A stretch of DNA of 41,818 bases, taken from the NCBI RefSeq assembly GCF_000239295.1, contig NZ_JH417853.1, positions 5,765 through 47,582 on the forward strand, read 5' to 3'. The notes under the pieces were generated by a model, which ran no database searches, had not been told where the DNA came from, and saw only the letters and a list, made by a program, of their open reading frames with translations. Shown piece by piece: positions 6,145-15,073 of the stretch (positions within the stretch are counted from its first letter, which is position 1; every line of letters begins with the position of its first letter). This DNA is from Flavonifractor plautii ATCC 29863 (GTDB lineage: Bacteria; Bacillota; Clostridia; Oscillospirales; Oscillospiraceae). The position numbers and the translations under genes are program-made.

Positions 6145-8568
6145 ATGGCAGACAGAAAGAGAAAGCGTATGGTCCAGCAGCAGCCGGACCGGCGGGCGAA
6201 CCGCACCATTTTGGTGCGCACCCTGTTCCTGCTGACACTGTTCGGCGTGGCGGCGTTCGTGCCGCTGCTGGTCCGGCTCTGGCAGATCCAGATCCGCGAC
6301 TACGACAAATACCAGGGAATGGCGGTGGAGCAGCAGACCGCCGACAGCACGGTGGAGGCCAACCGGGGCACCATCTACGACCGAAGCGGGGAGACTCTGG
6401 CCATGAGCGCCACGGTCTACAACATCCAGCTCTCCCCCAAAGAGATCCTGGCCTGCCAGGAGGCGTATCGAGAGAAGGCGGCGAACGCAGCAGAGAATGG
6501 GAAGACACTGGACTACCCGGAGCCCACCAACGAGTTTATTGCCTCCAACCTGGCCCAAATCCTGGATCTGGACGAGGCGGACATCCTCAAGCGCCTGGCC
6601 AAGACCAGCTCCATGTATGAGATGATCAAATGGCGGGTGGAGGACGACGAGCGGGACGCGGTGATCTCCTTCATCAACGAAAACCATATCACCGGCATTT
6701 ACACCCCGCCCACCACCAAGCGCTACTATCCCAAAAACAGCCTGGCGGCCCAGGTGATCGGCTGGGTGAATTACAGCGAAGGACGGGGCGCCTATGGAGT
6801 TGAGGCTCAGTACGACGAGGCTCTCTCGGGCGAGACGGGGCGGATCGTCACCGCCAAAAACGGCGACGGCACACAGATGCTTTACCGCTATGAGGACTAC
6901 TACGACGCCACTGACGGCGACAATCTGACCCTGACCCTGGACAGCGCTATCCAGTCCTACTGTGAGAGCATACTGAAAAAGGGCATCGAGCAGTTCGAGG
7001 TGCAGGACGGCGGCTTCTGCATCGCCATGGACCCCAATACGGGCGAAATTCTGGCCTGGGCCAACTCCCCCACCTACGATCTGAACAACCCCAGGGTGGT
7101 GAGCGATCCGGTGCTCAACCAGTATCTGGCGGACATCGAGAGCGGGGCGTACACCAAGGAGGAGGCCTACCAGAAGGCCCTGGCAGAGGGGGCTTCCAGC
7201 GAGGAGGCCCGCGACAAGGCCATTTCTGCGGCAGAGACCGAAGTGCTTTACACCCAGTGGACCAACAAGGCAATCACCAGTACCTATGAGCCCGGCTCCA
7301 CGTTCAAGTCCATCGTCCTGGCCGCCGCCCTGGAGGAGGGCGTGGTCACCGAGAACAGCCACTTCTACTGCCCCGGCTACATCATGGTAGAGGGCTGGTC
7401 CAGGCCCATCAGTTGCTCCAAGAAGGCGCCGGGCCACGGGGATCAGGATCTGGCCCTGGCGGTGGCGAACTCCTGCAACCCGGCCTTCGTCAAGATCGGC
7501 CAGGCCCTGGGAGCGGAGAAGTTCTATGACTATCTGGAGGGCTTCGGCTTCCTGGAGAAAACCGGCATAGACATGCAGGGCGAGATGGACACCAGTTCCC
7601 TGATCTGGCCCCGGGAGGACTTCAACACCGTCCAGTTGGCCACCGCATCCTTCGGCCAGCGGTTCCAGGTGACCCCCATTCAGCTCATCACAGCGGCCTC
7701 CGCCGTCATCAATGGCGGCCACCTGATGCAGCCCTATGTGGTCAGCCAGGTGACCGACGGCGAGGGCAATGTGCTCCAGCACAATGAGCCCAACGAGGTG
7801 CGACAGGTGGTCAGCGCGCAGACCAGTGAGCGCTGCCGTGCGATCCTGGAGAAGGTGGTGGACGGCGGCACCGGCAAGAATGCCCGGGTGGAGGGCTACC
7901 GCATCGGCGGCAAGACCGGCTCCTCCGAGACGCTGGAGACCGACCATACCATCGTTTCCTTCCTGGGCTTCGCCCCAGCGGATGACCCGCAGGTGATTAT
8001 CCTGCTGGCCTACGACAACCCCAAGCCCGCCTTCCCCGGCTCCAATACCACCGCCGGCGGCTGGTATATCAGCGGCGGCAATATGGCGGCACTGATGGCC
8101 GGAGAACTGCTGGAGGATATTCTGGGCCACCTGGGCGTGGAGAAGACCTATACCGCCAACGCCGACGTGCTGGTGCCCAACCTGTCCGGACTGAATCTGG
8201 CGGACGCCACCTCCGCCCTCCAGAAGAACAGCCTGACCCTGCGCACCGTGGGCGACGGCGGTACCGTCACCGGACAGATCCCGGCGGCGGGGGCATCCAT
8301 CCCCGGCGGAAGCCAGGTGGTGCTCTACATGGGCGAGGCGGTGCCAACCGACCAGGTGCAGGTGCCCAGCGTCATCGGCCTTACCGCCGAGCAGGCCAGG
8401 CAGAAGCTGGCTGATGCGGGTCTCTACATGCGGGCCACCGGAGCCACCGAGTACGGCTCTCACGTGGTGGCCTATGAACAGTCCACCGCCGCGGGCGCCT
8501 CGGTCAACCGGGGTACCACCATTGAGGTACGCTTTACCGACAGCACGGCCAGCGGCGCGGGCCTGTAA
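6145..8568 (+). CDS. spoVD: Penicillin-binding transpeptidase with PASTA repeats (SpoVD/PBP2B type)
   Basis: 807 residues: a short cytoplasmic start, one membrane helix (about 24-44), a PBP dimerisation domain, a transpeptidase domain with Ser385-Thr-Phe-Lys388 (SxxK), Ser443-Cys-Asn445 (SxN) and Lys590-Thr-Gly-Ser (KTG), and two C-terminal PASTA domains (about 672-730 and 735-800). It crosslinks septal or spore-cortex peptidoglycan together with FtsW. There is only one such gene here where Bacillus has pbpB and spoVD in tandem, so this copy could serve division, sporulation or both. An Ala/Glu-rich stretch of about 45 residues (about 325-370) before the SxxK motif looks like an insertion. 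The ATG has GAGGTGAG 9 bases upstream. Confidence 0.9.
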   Translation: MADRKRKRMVQQQPDRRANRTILVRTLFLLTLFGVAAFVPLLVRLWQIQIRDYDKYQGMAVEQQTADSTVEANRGTIYDRSGETLAMSATVYNIQLSPKEILACQEAYREKAANAAENGKTLDYPEPTNEFIASNLAQILDLDEADILKRLAKTSSMYEMIKWRVEDDERDAVISFINENHITGIYTPPTTKRYYPKNSLAAQVIGWVNYSEGRGAYGVEAQYDEALSGETGRIVTAKNGDGTQMLYRYEDYYDATDGDNLTLTLDSAIQSYCESILKKGIEQFEVQDGGFCIAMDPNTGEILAWANSPTYDLNNPRVVSDPVLNQYLADIESGAYTKEEAYQKALAEGASSEEARDKAISAAETEVLYTQWTNKAITSTYEPGSTFKSIVLAAALEEGVVTENSHFYCPGYIMVEGWSRPISCSKKAPGHGDQDLALAVANSCNPAFVKIGQALGAEKFYDYLEGFGFLEKTGIDMQGEMDTSSLIWPREDFNTVQLATASFGQRFQVTPIQLITAASAVINGGHLMQPYVVSQVTDGEGNVLQHNEPNEVRQVVSAQTSERCRAILEKVVDGGTGKNARVEGYRIGGKTGSSETLETDHTIVSFLGFAPADDPQVIILLAYDNPKPAFPGSNTTAGGWYISGGNMAALMAGELLEDILGHLGVEKTYTANADVLVPNLSGLNLADATSALQKNSLTLRTVGDGGTVTGQIPAAGASIPGGSQVVLYMGEAVPTDQVQVPSVIGLTAEQARQKLADAGLYMRATGATEYGSHVVAYEQSTAAGASVNRGTTIEVRFTDSTASGAGL

Positions 8569-8603
8569 AAACGGGCCGACAACACGGGAAACGGGGTGAG
8601 GGC

Positions 8604-10040
8604 ATGAAGCTGAATGAGCTGTTGGACGGCGTGGCGCTGGCCGCGCGGCATGTCCAGGATGTGGAATGTTCAGGAATCTGCTGTGACACCCGAGACATGA
8701 CCCCCGGCTGCCTCTTTGTGGCGCTTCCGGGGTACAAGACCGATGGACACCGGTACATCCGGCAGGCCCTGGAACGGGGAGCGGCGGCGGTGCTCTGCCA
8801 GCGCCCCCCGGAGGGGGAGGGCCCCTGGCTGGTGACGGAGGACACCCGGGCCGCCCTGGCCATCGCCTCAGCCAACTGGTTCGGCCATCCGGCCCGGGAA
8901 CTGACCCTGCTGGCGGTCACCGGGACCAACGGAAAGACCACCACCACCTATCTGCTCAAGGCTATGCTGGAGGGGTGCCTCCACACAAAGGTGGGGCTGA
9001 TCGGCACCAACCAGAACCTGATCGGGGAGGAGAGCCTGCCCGCCCACCGCACCACGCCGGAGTCCTACGAGGTGCAGGAGCTGCTGCGGGAGATGGCGGA
9101 TGCGGGGTGTACCCACGTGGTGATGGAGGCATCCTCCCACGCCCTGGTGCTCCACCGCCTGGACGGCATCCCCTTCCGGGCGGGTATCTTCACCAATCTG
9201 ACCCAGGACCACCTGGACTTCCACGGTACCATGGAGGCCTACCGGGACGCCAAGGGGCTGCTGTTCCGCCAGTGCGCCGCTGCGGTGCTCAATCTGGACG
9301 ACGAGGCGGGCCGGTACTATGCCGAAACGGTGCCGATTCCGACCTTTACTTACTCGGAGTGCCGGGACGAGGCGGATCTCACGGCCAAGAACCTCCGCCT
9401 GTTCCCCCAGCGGGTAGAGTTTGAGGCGGTGACCAGGGACGCCATTTCCCGGGTAAGGCTGCCTATACCTGGAGGCTTTACCATCTACAACGCTCTGGGT
9501 GTGCTGGCCTGCGGGCTGGTGCTGGGCCTGCCGCTGGACGGCTGTGCCGCCGCACTGGGGGCGGCCCGGGGGGTGAAGGGCCGCATCGAGGTGGTGCCCA
9601 CCCCCACGGACTACACGGTGCTCATCGACTACGCCCACACCCCTGACGCCCTGGAAAACATCCTCACTACCGTGCGGGACTTCACGCCGGGGCGGGTGAT
9701 CTGCCTGTTCGGCTGCGGGGGCGACCGGGACCGCACCAAGCGGCCCCGTATGGGGGCTGTCGCCGGGGCTCTGGCCGACGTGGCGGTAGTCACCTCAGAC
9801 AATCCCCGTACTGAGGTGCCCATGGACATTATCAACGACATTCTGCCCGGCCTGGAGGGGGCTCCGGCGGAGGTCGTGGTGGAGCCCGACCGTCGCGCCG
9901 CCATCCGGCGGGCCCTCTCGCTGGCCCGGGCGGGGGACACGGTGGTGCTGGCCGGTAAGGGCCACGAGACCTATCAGGAGGTGGACGGCGTGGAGTACCA
10001 CCTGGACGAGCGGGAGGAAATCGCCGCCTATTTCGCCTGA
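8604..10040 (+). CDS. murE: UDP-MurNAc-tripeptide synthetase MurE, meso-DAP type
   Basis: 478 residues in the normal Mur-ligase arrangement. The P-loop GTNGKTTTT is at about 107-115, the carbamylated-Lys region follows (MEASSHAL), and the substrate-specificity motif DNPR is at about 399-402. DNPR selects meso-diaminopimelate rather than lysine, so the wall is predicted to be DAP-type. The C-terminal AGKGHETYQ is also standard. It adds the third stem-peptide residue to UDP-MurNAc-L-Ala-D-Glu in the cytoplasm. The ATG has GGGGTGAGG close upstream. It lies 35 bases after the PBP gene. Confidence 0.95.
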   Translation: MKLNELLDGVALAARHVQDVECSGICCDTRDMTPGCLFVALPGYKTDGHRYIRQALERGAAAVLCQRPPEGEGPWLVTEDTRAALAIASANWFGHPARELTLLAVTGTNGKTTTTYLLKAMLEGCLHTKVGLIGTNQNLIGEESLPAHRTTPESYEVQELLREMADAGCTHVVMEASSHALVLHRLDGIPFRAGIFTNLTQDHLDFHGTMEAYRDAKGLLFRQCAAAVLNLDDEAGRYYAETVPIPTFTYSECRDEADLTAKNLRLFPQRVEFEAVTRDAISRVRLPIPGGFTIYNALGVLACGLVLGLPLDGCAAALGAARGVKGRIEVVPTPTDYTVLIDYAHTPDALENILTTVRDFTPGRVICLFGCGGDRDRTKRPRMGAVAGALADVAVVTSDNPRTEVPMDIINDILPGLEGAPAEVVVEPDRRAAIRRALSLARAGDTVVLAGKGHETYQEVDGVEYHLDEREEIAAYFA

Positions 10041-10069
10041 GAGGCGAGGAAGTTTGTTGCTTTTTCGAG

Positions 10070-10098
10070 TGGAAACCATGCCGGGATTGTGATAAAAT
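10070..10098 (+). promoter_or_regulatory. Possible internal promoter before mraY
   Basis: TGGAAA (10070-10075), a 17-base spacer and TAAAAT (10093-10098) lie in the 121-base gap between murE and mraY. The -35 has four of six consensus bases. The gap is large for this operon, which supports a secondary promoter, but the call is tentative. Confidence 0.35.
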
Positions 10099-10161
10099 AT
10101 CGAACCGGCTCACATGGGCCGCAATTTGGAATGTTGAGAGGCTTTGGAGGTTGCAAAAGAG

Positions 10162-11142
10162 ATGTTAAGGATTGTAATCAGCTTTGTGGTGGCCTTTGCG
10201 GCGGCCGCCCTGGGCGGGAAGGGGCTCATCCCCCTGCTGCGGCGCATGAAGGCCGGGCAGTCCATCAAGGAGATCGGCCCCACCTGGCACATGTCGAAGC
10301 AGGGGACGCCCACTATGGGAGGGCTGATGTTCATCATCGGCTCCGCTGCGGCGGTTCTGCTGCTGGGGTGGCCGGACTTTGCCGCAGGGCGCTTCGGCGG
10401 CGGCTTTGTGCTCCTGTTCGCCCTGGTGTTCGGCGTGATCGGCTATATTGACGACTATGTGAAGGTGAAAAAGCACCAGAACACCGGCCTGACCGCACCG
10501 CAGAAGTTTCTGCTCCAGTTGGCGGCGGCCATCGTGTTCACGGTGCTGATGCGCAACCACCACTATCTGACTCCCGACCTTTACATCCCCTTTGTGAACG
10601 TGACCCTGTCCCTCCCCTGGCCCGTTTATATGGTGTTCGCCGCCTTTGTCATGGTGGGCACCGTGAACGCCGTCAATATCACCGACGGCATCGACGGACT
10701 GGCCACCGGCGTCACCATGCCCGTGATGCTTTTTTTCACCGCCGTGGCCTGCTTCTGGGGGCAACTGGAGCTGGGGATCTTCTCCGCCGGGCTGTTCGGC
10801 GGGCTGTGCGGATTCCTGATCTATAACTTCCACCCCGCCAAGGTCTTTATGGGCGACACTGGCTCTCTCTTTCTGGGGGGAGCGGTGTGCGGACTGGCCT
10901 TCGCCCTGGATATTCCCCTGGTGCTCATCCTGGTGGGCATCATCTACATCCTGGAGACCCTGTCCGACATTCTCCAGGTGGGCTACTTCAAGCTGACCCA
11001 CGGCAAGCGGATCTTTCGCATGGCGCCCCTGCACCACCACCTGGAGCTGGGCGGCTGGAGCGAGGTGAAGCTGTTCTGTGTGTTCTCCGGCGTGACCCTG
11101 CTGGCCTGTGTGCTGGCCTTTCTTGGAGTCATGGGCCGGTAA
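10162..11142 (+). CDS. mraY: Phospho-N-acetylmuramoyl-pentapeptide transferase MraY
   Basis: About 326 residues with ten predicted membrane segments. It has the MraY signatures KxGTPTMGG (residues 47-55), the catalytic Asp-rich IGYIDDYVKVKK, VNITDGIDGLATG and the final RMAPLHHHLELGGWSE. It transfers phospho-MurNAc-pentapeptide to undecaprenyl phosphate to make lipid I at the membrane. The frame extends to a TTG at 10144, but GGAGG at 10146-10150 is 11 bases before the ATG at 10162, which is the start chosen. murD, which follows mraY in Bacillus, is absent; ftsW follows directly. Confidence 0.95.
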   Translation: MLRIVISFVVAFAAAALGGKGLIPLLRRMKAGQSIKEIGPTWHMSKQGTPTMGGLMFIIGSAAAVLLLGWPDFAAGRFGGGFVLLFALVFGVIGYIDDYVKVKKHQNTGLTAPQKFLLQLAAAIVFTVLMRNHHYLTPDLYIPFVNVTLSLPWPVYMVFAAFVMVGTVNAVNITDGIDGLATGVTMPVMLFFTAVACFWGQLELGIFSAGLFGGLCGFLIYNFHPAKVFMGDTGSLFLGGAVCGLAFALDIPLVLILVGIIYILETLSDILQVGYFKLTHGKRIFRMAPLHHHLELGGWSEVKLFCVFSGVTLLACVLAFLGVMGR

Positions 11143-11176
11143 TCCACCCTGAGTTGAGAGAAAGGAGGGGAGCCCC

Positions 11177-12379
11177 CTGGCAAAACGCAAGCGCGACCTG
11201 ACCATTGAGGAGCAACTGGCCCGGGGACCCATGGACCTGCCCTTCCTGATGCTGGTGCTCCTGCTCACCGGCATCGGCGTGATCATGGTGTTTTCCGCCT
11301 CCTACGCCACGGCGTACTTGCAGGAGGACAAAAGCCCCACCTTCTACTTCTTCCGCCAGGCCCTCTTTGCCGCGGCTGGCCTGACCGTGATGTATATCAC
11401 CTCGAAGATCAACTACCAGACCTTCCGCTGGCTGTCGGTCTTCGCCCTTGGGCTGGCTGTCCTGCTGCTCGTCGCGGTGCTCATCCCCGGCATCCACACC
11501 AGCCGTTCCGACGGCGTGAAGCGGTGGATCGCCGTACCGGGCATCGGAACCTTCCAGCCGTCGGAGATCGCCAAGGTGGCCGTCATCATGTACTTTTCCG
11601 CCCGGCTGTCCAAGCGGAACACGGAGAAGCCGCGCCGCCTCTCCCCCCGCAGCCCGCTCAGCGGTGTGGTGGGCTTCCTGGACCGCATCGGCTTTCTGGA
11701 ACTGGTGCCCTATGGACTCATCCTGCTGCTGATTGTGGGCCTGATGATGCTGGAGCCCCACATGTCGGGTACAATCCTGATTCTGGCCGGCGCGGCGGCG
11801 GTGCTTTTTGCCGCCGGCATCAAGCTCTACTGGTTTGCCGGCGGCGGCGCGGCCCTGATGGGGCTGGTGGTGCTCATGATGAGCGGCTACCAGTCCACCC
11901 GCATCCTGGTGTGGCAGGATCCCTGGGCTTATCCCCGGGACGGCGGCTATCAGATTATCCAGTCCCTCTACGCCATCGGCTCCGGCGGACTGCTGGGCCT
12001 GGGCCTGGGCAAGAGCCGGCAGAAGTTCCTCTACCTGCCCGAGCCGGAGAACGACTTCATCTTTGCCATCGTGTGCGAGGAGCTGGGCCTGATCGGGGCC
12101 GGAATCGTCCTCATTCTCTTTGCCCTGCTGGTCATGCGGGGCTACTGGATTGCCATCCACGCCAGAGACCGCTTCGGCGCCCTTCTGGTGGTGGGTATCA
12201 CCACCCTGACCGCGGTACAGGTGTTCCTGAACATCTCCGTGGTCACCAACCTGATCCCTACCACCGGCATCTCCCTGCCGTTTTTCAGTTACGGGGGTAC
12301 GGCGCTGATGATCCAACTGGCGGAGATGGGCATCATCCTTTCCGTTTCCCGGCAGATCCCGGCGCCGAGACAGGAGTAA
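11177..12379 (+). CDS. ftsW: Lipid II glycan polymerase FtsW/SpoVE (SEDS family), probable CTG start
   Basis: About 400 residues of SEDS polymerase with ten membrane segments. Signatures include GIGVIMVFSAS in the first helix, FQPSEIAKV, the extracellular loop with YQIIQSLYAIGSGGLLGLGLG, EQ-type PEPENDFIFAIVCEELG, and PTTGISLPFFSYGGT. It polymerises lipid II with its partner PBP. The first ATG (11231) has no ribosome site and would start inside the conserved N-terminus. AAAGGAGGGG at 11161-11170 points to a CTG at 11177, eight bases after GGAGG, giving (M)AKRKRDLTIEEQLARGPMD before the first helix. I therefore annotate a CTG start; an ATG-to-CTG sequence error is the alternative. It could equally be named spoVE. 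Confidence 0.88.
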   Translation: MAKRKRDLTIEEQLARGPMDLPFLMLVLLLTGIGVIMVFSASYATAYLQEDKSPTFYFFRQALFAAAGLTVMYITSKINYQTFRWLSVFALGLAVLLLVAVLIPGIHTSRSDGVKRWIAVPGIGTFQPSEIAKVAVIMYFSARLSKRNTEKPRRLSPRSPLSGVVGFLDRIGFLELVPYGLILLLIVGLMMLEPHMSGTILILAGAAAVLFAAGIKLYWFAGGGAALMGLVVLMMSGYQSTRILVWQDPWAYPRDGGYQIIQSLYAIGSGGLLGLGLGKSRQKFLYLPEPENDFIFAIVCEELGLIGAGIVLILFALLVMRGYWIAIHARDRFGALLVVGITTLTAVQVFLNISVVTNLIPTTGISLPFFSYGGTALMIQLAEMGIILSVSRQIPAPRQE

Positions 12380-12402
12380 AAAAGTCCAGGGAGGACGCTG
12401 TT

Positions 12403-12512
12403 CCCCTGCGCGGCCAGGGACAGTGGTGTGCTCCGCAGGCGCATGTCCTGCTGCGCACATCCTCTGAATTTCTTTCACCCTATGGCGGGTGAAGCTTTTT
12501 AGGCCGCAGGGG
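12403..12512. repeat. Nested inverted repeats in the ftsW-murG spacer
   Basis: The 175-base spacer (12380-12554) carries stacked palindromes. An outer pair is CCCCTGCGCGGCC (12403-12415) against GGCCGCAGGGG (12502-12512). Inside are an imperfect 12-base stem (12427-12438 with 12448-12459) and TTCACCC (12474-12480) against GGGTGAA (12487-12493) followed by GCTTTTT, a weak terminator-like structure. A GCGGCCGC palindrome and CCGCCCTAC follow. There is no open frame of note. It may be a miniature palindromic element or an attenuator within the dcw operon. Confidence 0.5.
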
Positions 12513-12554
12513 CGACCAGCGGCCGCCCTACATTACGAGGAGGAGAAAAAAGGA

Positions 12555-13682
12555 ATGAGAGTCCTCTTTACCTGCGGGGGAACGGCGGGCCATGTCAATC
12601 CCGCCGTGGCCCTGGCCCAGATGTTCCAGACCCGCAACTCCGGCTGTGAGGTGCTGTTCGTGGGCGCCGACGGCGGCATGGAGACCCGGCTGGTGCCCAA
12701 GGAGGGGTACCCCATTGAGACGGTGACCATCACCAACTTCCGGCGGTCCCTCTCTCCGGCCTCCATCGGCCACAACGTCAGAACCCTGCTGAACATGAAC
12801 AAGTCCAGGAAGCAGGCCAACGCCATCCTGGACCGCTTTCAGCCTGACCTGGTGGTGGGCACCGGCGGCTATGCCTCCTTCCCGGTGGTGAAGGCCGCCG
12901 CGAAGCGGGGGATTCCCACCGCCGTTCACGAGTCCAACGCCGTCCCCGGCCTGACCACCAAGACCCTGTCCAAGGTGGTGGACGTGGTGATGGTGGGCTT
13001 TGAGGAGAGCCGAAGCCACTACGACGACCCCGGAAAGGTGGTGGTCACCGGCACGCCGGTGCGTACCGACTTCTTCCGCTATACCCGGAAGGAGGCGCGG
13101 GCAGAGCTGGGCCTCACCGATGACCGGCCCCTGGTGCTCTCTGTGTGGGGCAGCCTGGGGGCGGAGGTGATGAACCGCCAGATGGCGGAGTGCATCGCCC
13201 TGGAGTGCCGGGACGGCGCCCCCTTCCACCACATCCACGGCGCGGGCCGGGACTACCGGGCGGTGCTGGACGCCCTCCAGGGCAGCGGCCTGGCGGACCA
13301 CCCGGAGGTGGATGTGCGGGAGTATATCTACGACATGCCCCTGGTGATGGCAGCCGCTGATCTGGTGCTGTGCCGGGCGGGGGCGTCCACCATCGCGGAG
13401 ATTGCCGCCATCGCCAAGCCGGCGGTGCTGGTGCCCTCCCCCAACGTGGTGGCCGACCACCAGACCAAGAATGCCAGGGTGCTGGCCAACGCCGGCGGCG
13501 CGGTACTGCTGCCGGAGGGGGAGTCCTCTGGAGAGAAGCTGTACGCGCTTATGACCGGGCTGCTCTCCGACGCCCCCCGGCGGGAGGCCATGAGCCGCGC
13601 CCTGCGGGACATGGCGGTGCCCGACGCGGCGGAGCAAATCTACCAGACTCTGGTCCGTTTGATGGAAAAACGGGCCAACTGA
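12555..13682 (+). CDS. murG: UDP-GlcNAc:lipid I N-acetylglucosaminyltransferase MurG
   Basis: 375 residues of GT-B fold (GT28). The N-terminal lipid-binding glycine loop FTCGGTAGHVNPAVA (about 4-18), the second loop VGTGGYASFPVVKAA, HESNAVPGL and the C-terminal donor-binding ADLVLCRAGASTIAEIAA match MurG. It converts lipid I to lipid II on the inner face of the membrane. The open frame runs back to a GTG at 12489; the ATG at 12555, preceded by GAGGAGGAG and AAAGGA, gives the standard N-terminus. Confidence 0.95.
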   Translation: MRVLFTCGGTAGHVNPAVALAQMFQTRNSGCEVLFVGADGGMETRLVPKEGYPIETVTITNFRRSLSPASIGHNVRTLLNMNKSRKQANAILDRFQPDLVVGTGGYASFPVVKAAAKRGIPTAVHESNAVPGLTTKTLSKVVDVVMVGFEESRSHYDDPGKVVVTGTPVRTDFFRYTRKEARAELGLTDDRPLVLSVWGSLGAEVMNRQMAECIALECRDGAPFHHIHGAGRDYRAVLDALQGSGLADHPEVDVREYIYDMPLVMAAADLVLCRAGASTIAEIAAIAKPAVLVPSPNVVADHQTKNARVLANAGGAVLLPEGESSGEKLYALMTGLLSDAPRREAMSRALRDMAVPDAAEQIYQTLVRLMEKRAN

Positions 13683-13695
13683 ACCAGCCGTCCTC

Positions 13696-13733
13696 CCTCC
13701 GCATAGGATAGCGTACCAAACGACTTGCGGAGG
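13696..13733 (+). promoter_or_regulatory. Hairpin that could mask the murA ribosome site
   Basis: CCTCCGC (13696-13702) is the exact complement of GCGGAGG (13727-13733), the ribosome site of murA, and CCAG (13684-13687) can pair with CTGG (13734-13737) below it. Folding would hide the Shine-Dalgarno sequence. This is a structural prediction only; no ligand or protein is implied. Confidence 0.4.
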
Positions 13734-13741
13734 CTGGATCT

Positions 13742-14989
13742 ATGAGTGCTTACATCATCGAGGGGGGACACCCCCTGGACGGCTCTGTGCGGATACACGG
13801 GGCAAAAAACAGCGTACTGCCCATTCTGGCGGCCTGCCTTCTGGCCCCGGGCGAGTGCGTCATCCACAACTGCCCGGAGCTGTCCGACGTGGCGGCCTCC
13901 CTGGACATCCTCCGGCACCTGGGCTGCCGGGCGGAGCGGCAGGGGGACGCCGTGGTGGTGGACGCCTCCGCCCCCACGGGCTGGGACGTGCCCGACGCGC
14001 TGATGCGGGAGATGCGCTCCTCCGTCATCTTCCTGGGGGCCATCCTGGGACGCATGGGACGGGCCGAGCTGTGCGCCCCCGGCGGGTGTGAGCTGGGGCC
14101 CCGGCCCATCGACCTCCACCTGGGGGCCATCCGGGGCCTGGGCGGCCGCATCACCGAGGACGGCGGCGGCCTGCGGGCTGAGGGAGCCCTGCGGGGGGCG
14201 GACCTCGTGCTCTCCCTGCCCAGCGTGGGGGCCACGGAGAACGCCATGCTGGCGGCGGTGTGCGCCGCCGGCACCACCACCATCACCAACGCCGCCCGGG
14301 AGCCGGAGATCGTGGATCTCCAGGGCTTTCTGAGGGCTATAGGGGCGAAGGTGCACGGGGCGGGCAGCTCGGTGATCACCGTGGAGGGCGGCGTCCCCCT
14401 CCACGGCGGCAGCTATGCCGTCATGGGCGACCGCATCGTAGCGGCTACCTACCTGGCTGCGGCGGCCTCCGCCGGCGGTACGGTGGAGGTGACGGGGGTG
14501 GACTACCGCCACCTGTCCACGGTGAGCGCCGTGCTGCGGGAGGCGGGGTGCGACGTGCAGAGTGGGGCGGAGTCCATCCGCCTGCGCCGGGACGGCCCCC
14601 TCCAGGGGGTGCGGCCGGTGCGCACGGCCCCCTACCCCGGCTTCCCCACCGACGCCCAGGCGCCGCTCATGGCCGCCCTGACCCGGGGGAAGGGCTGCAC
14701 CGTCTTTGTGGAGAACATTTTCGAGAGCCGCTACCGCCACGTGGATGAGCTCTCCCGCATGGGGGCGGACATCCGGGTGGAGGGCCGTGTGGCGGTGGTG
14801 TACGGCGTGCCGCGGCTCCACGGGGCCCAGGTGCGGGCCACGGATCTCCGGGGCGGAGCGGCGCTGGCGGTGGCCGCCCTAGGAGCGGAGGGACGCAGCG
14901 AGCTTGCCGGTGTGCACCACATCGACCGGGGCTACCAGTCCCTGGAGGGAGATCTCCGCCGCCTGGGCGCAGAGATCCGGCGGATTTAA
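13742..14989 (+). CDS. murA: UDP-N-acetylglucosamine 1-carboxyvinyltransferase MurA
   Basis: 415 residues, normal MurA length, with inside-out alpha/beta repeats. Lys22-Asn23 lie in HGAKNSVLPILAA and the catalytic cysteine is Cys116 in APGGCELGPRPIDLHLGA; having Cys rather than Asp there predicts fosfomycin sensitivity of this enzyme. It transfers enolpyruvate from PEP to UDP-GlcNAc, the first committed step of peptidoglycan synthesis. It occupies the murG-divIB interval where Bacillus carries murB. GGAGG lies 8 bases before the ATG. Confidence 0.94.
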   Translation: MSAYIIEGGHPLDGSVRIHGAKNSVLPILAACLLAPGECVIHNCPELSDVAASLDILRHLGCRAERQGDAVVVDASAPTGWDVPDALMREMRSSVIFLGAILGRMGRAELCAPGGCELGPRPIDLHLGAIRGLGGRITEDGGGLRAEGALRGADLVLSLPSVGATENAMLAAVCAAGTTTITNAAREPEIVDLQGFLRAIGAKVHGAGSSVITVEGGVPLHGGSYAVMGDRIVAATYLAAAASAGGTVEVTGVDYRHLSTVSAVLREAGCDVQSGAESIRLRRDGPLQGVRPVRTAPYPGFPTDAQAPLMAALTRGKGCTVFVENIFESRYRHVDELSRMGADIRVEGRVAVVYGVPRLHGAQVRATDLRGGAALAVAALGAEGRSELAGVHHIDRGYQSLEGDLRRLGAEIRRI

Positions 14990-15073
14990 GGGTTTTCTTA
15001 GGATACGTTCACAAATCCGCAACCTTTCTGTGGGATACTGACAGAAACCAGAACAGACAGGAGAGCAGTTGGA

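Noticed and set aside
6088-8463. 791-residue minus-strand open frame opposite the PBP gene
   Set aside because: It is a shadow of spoVD: no ribosome site, and low-complexity Gly/His/Leu/Val composition from GC-rich antisense codons.
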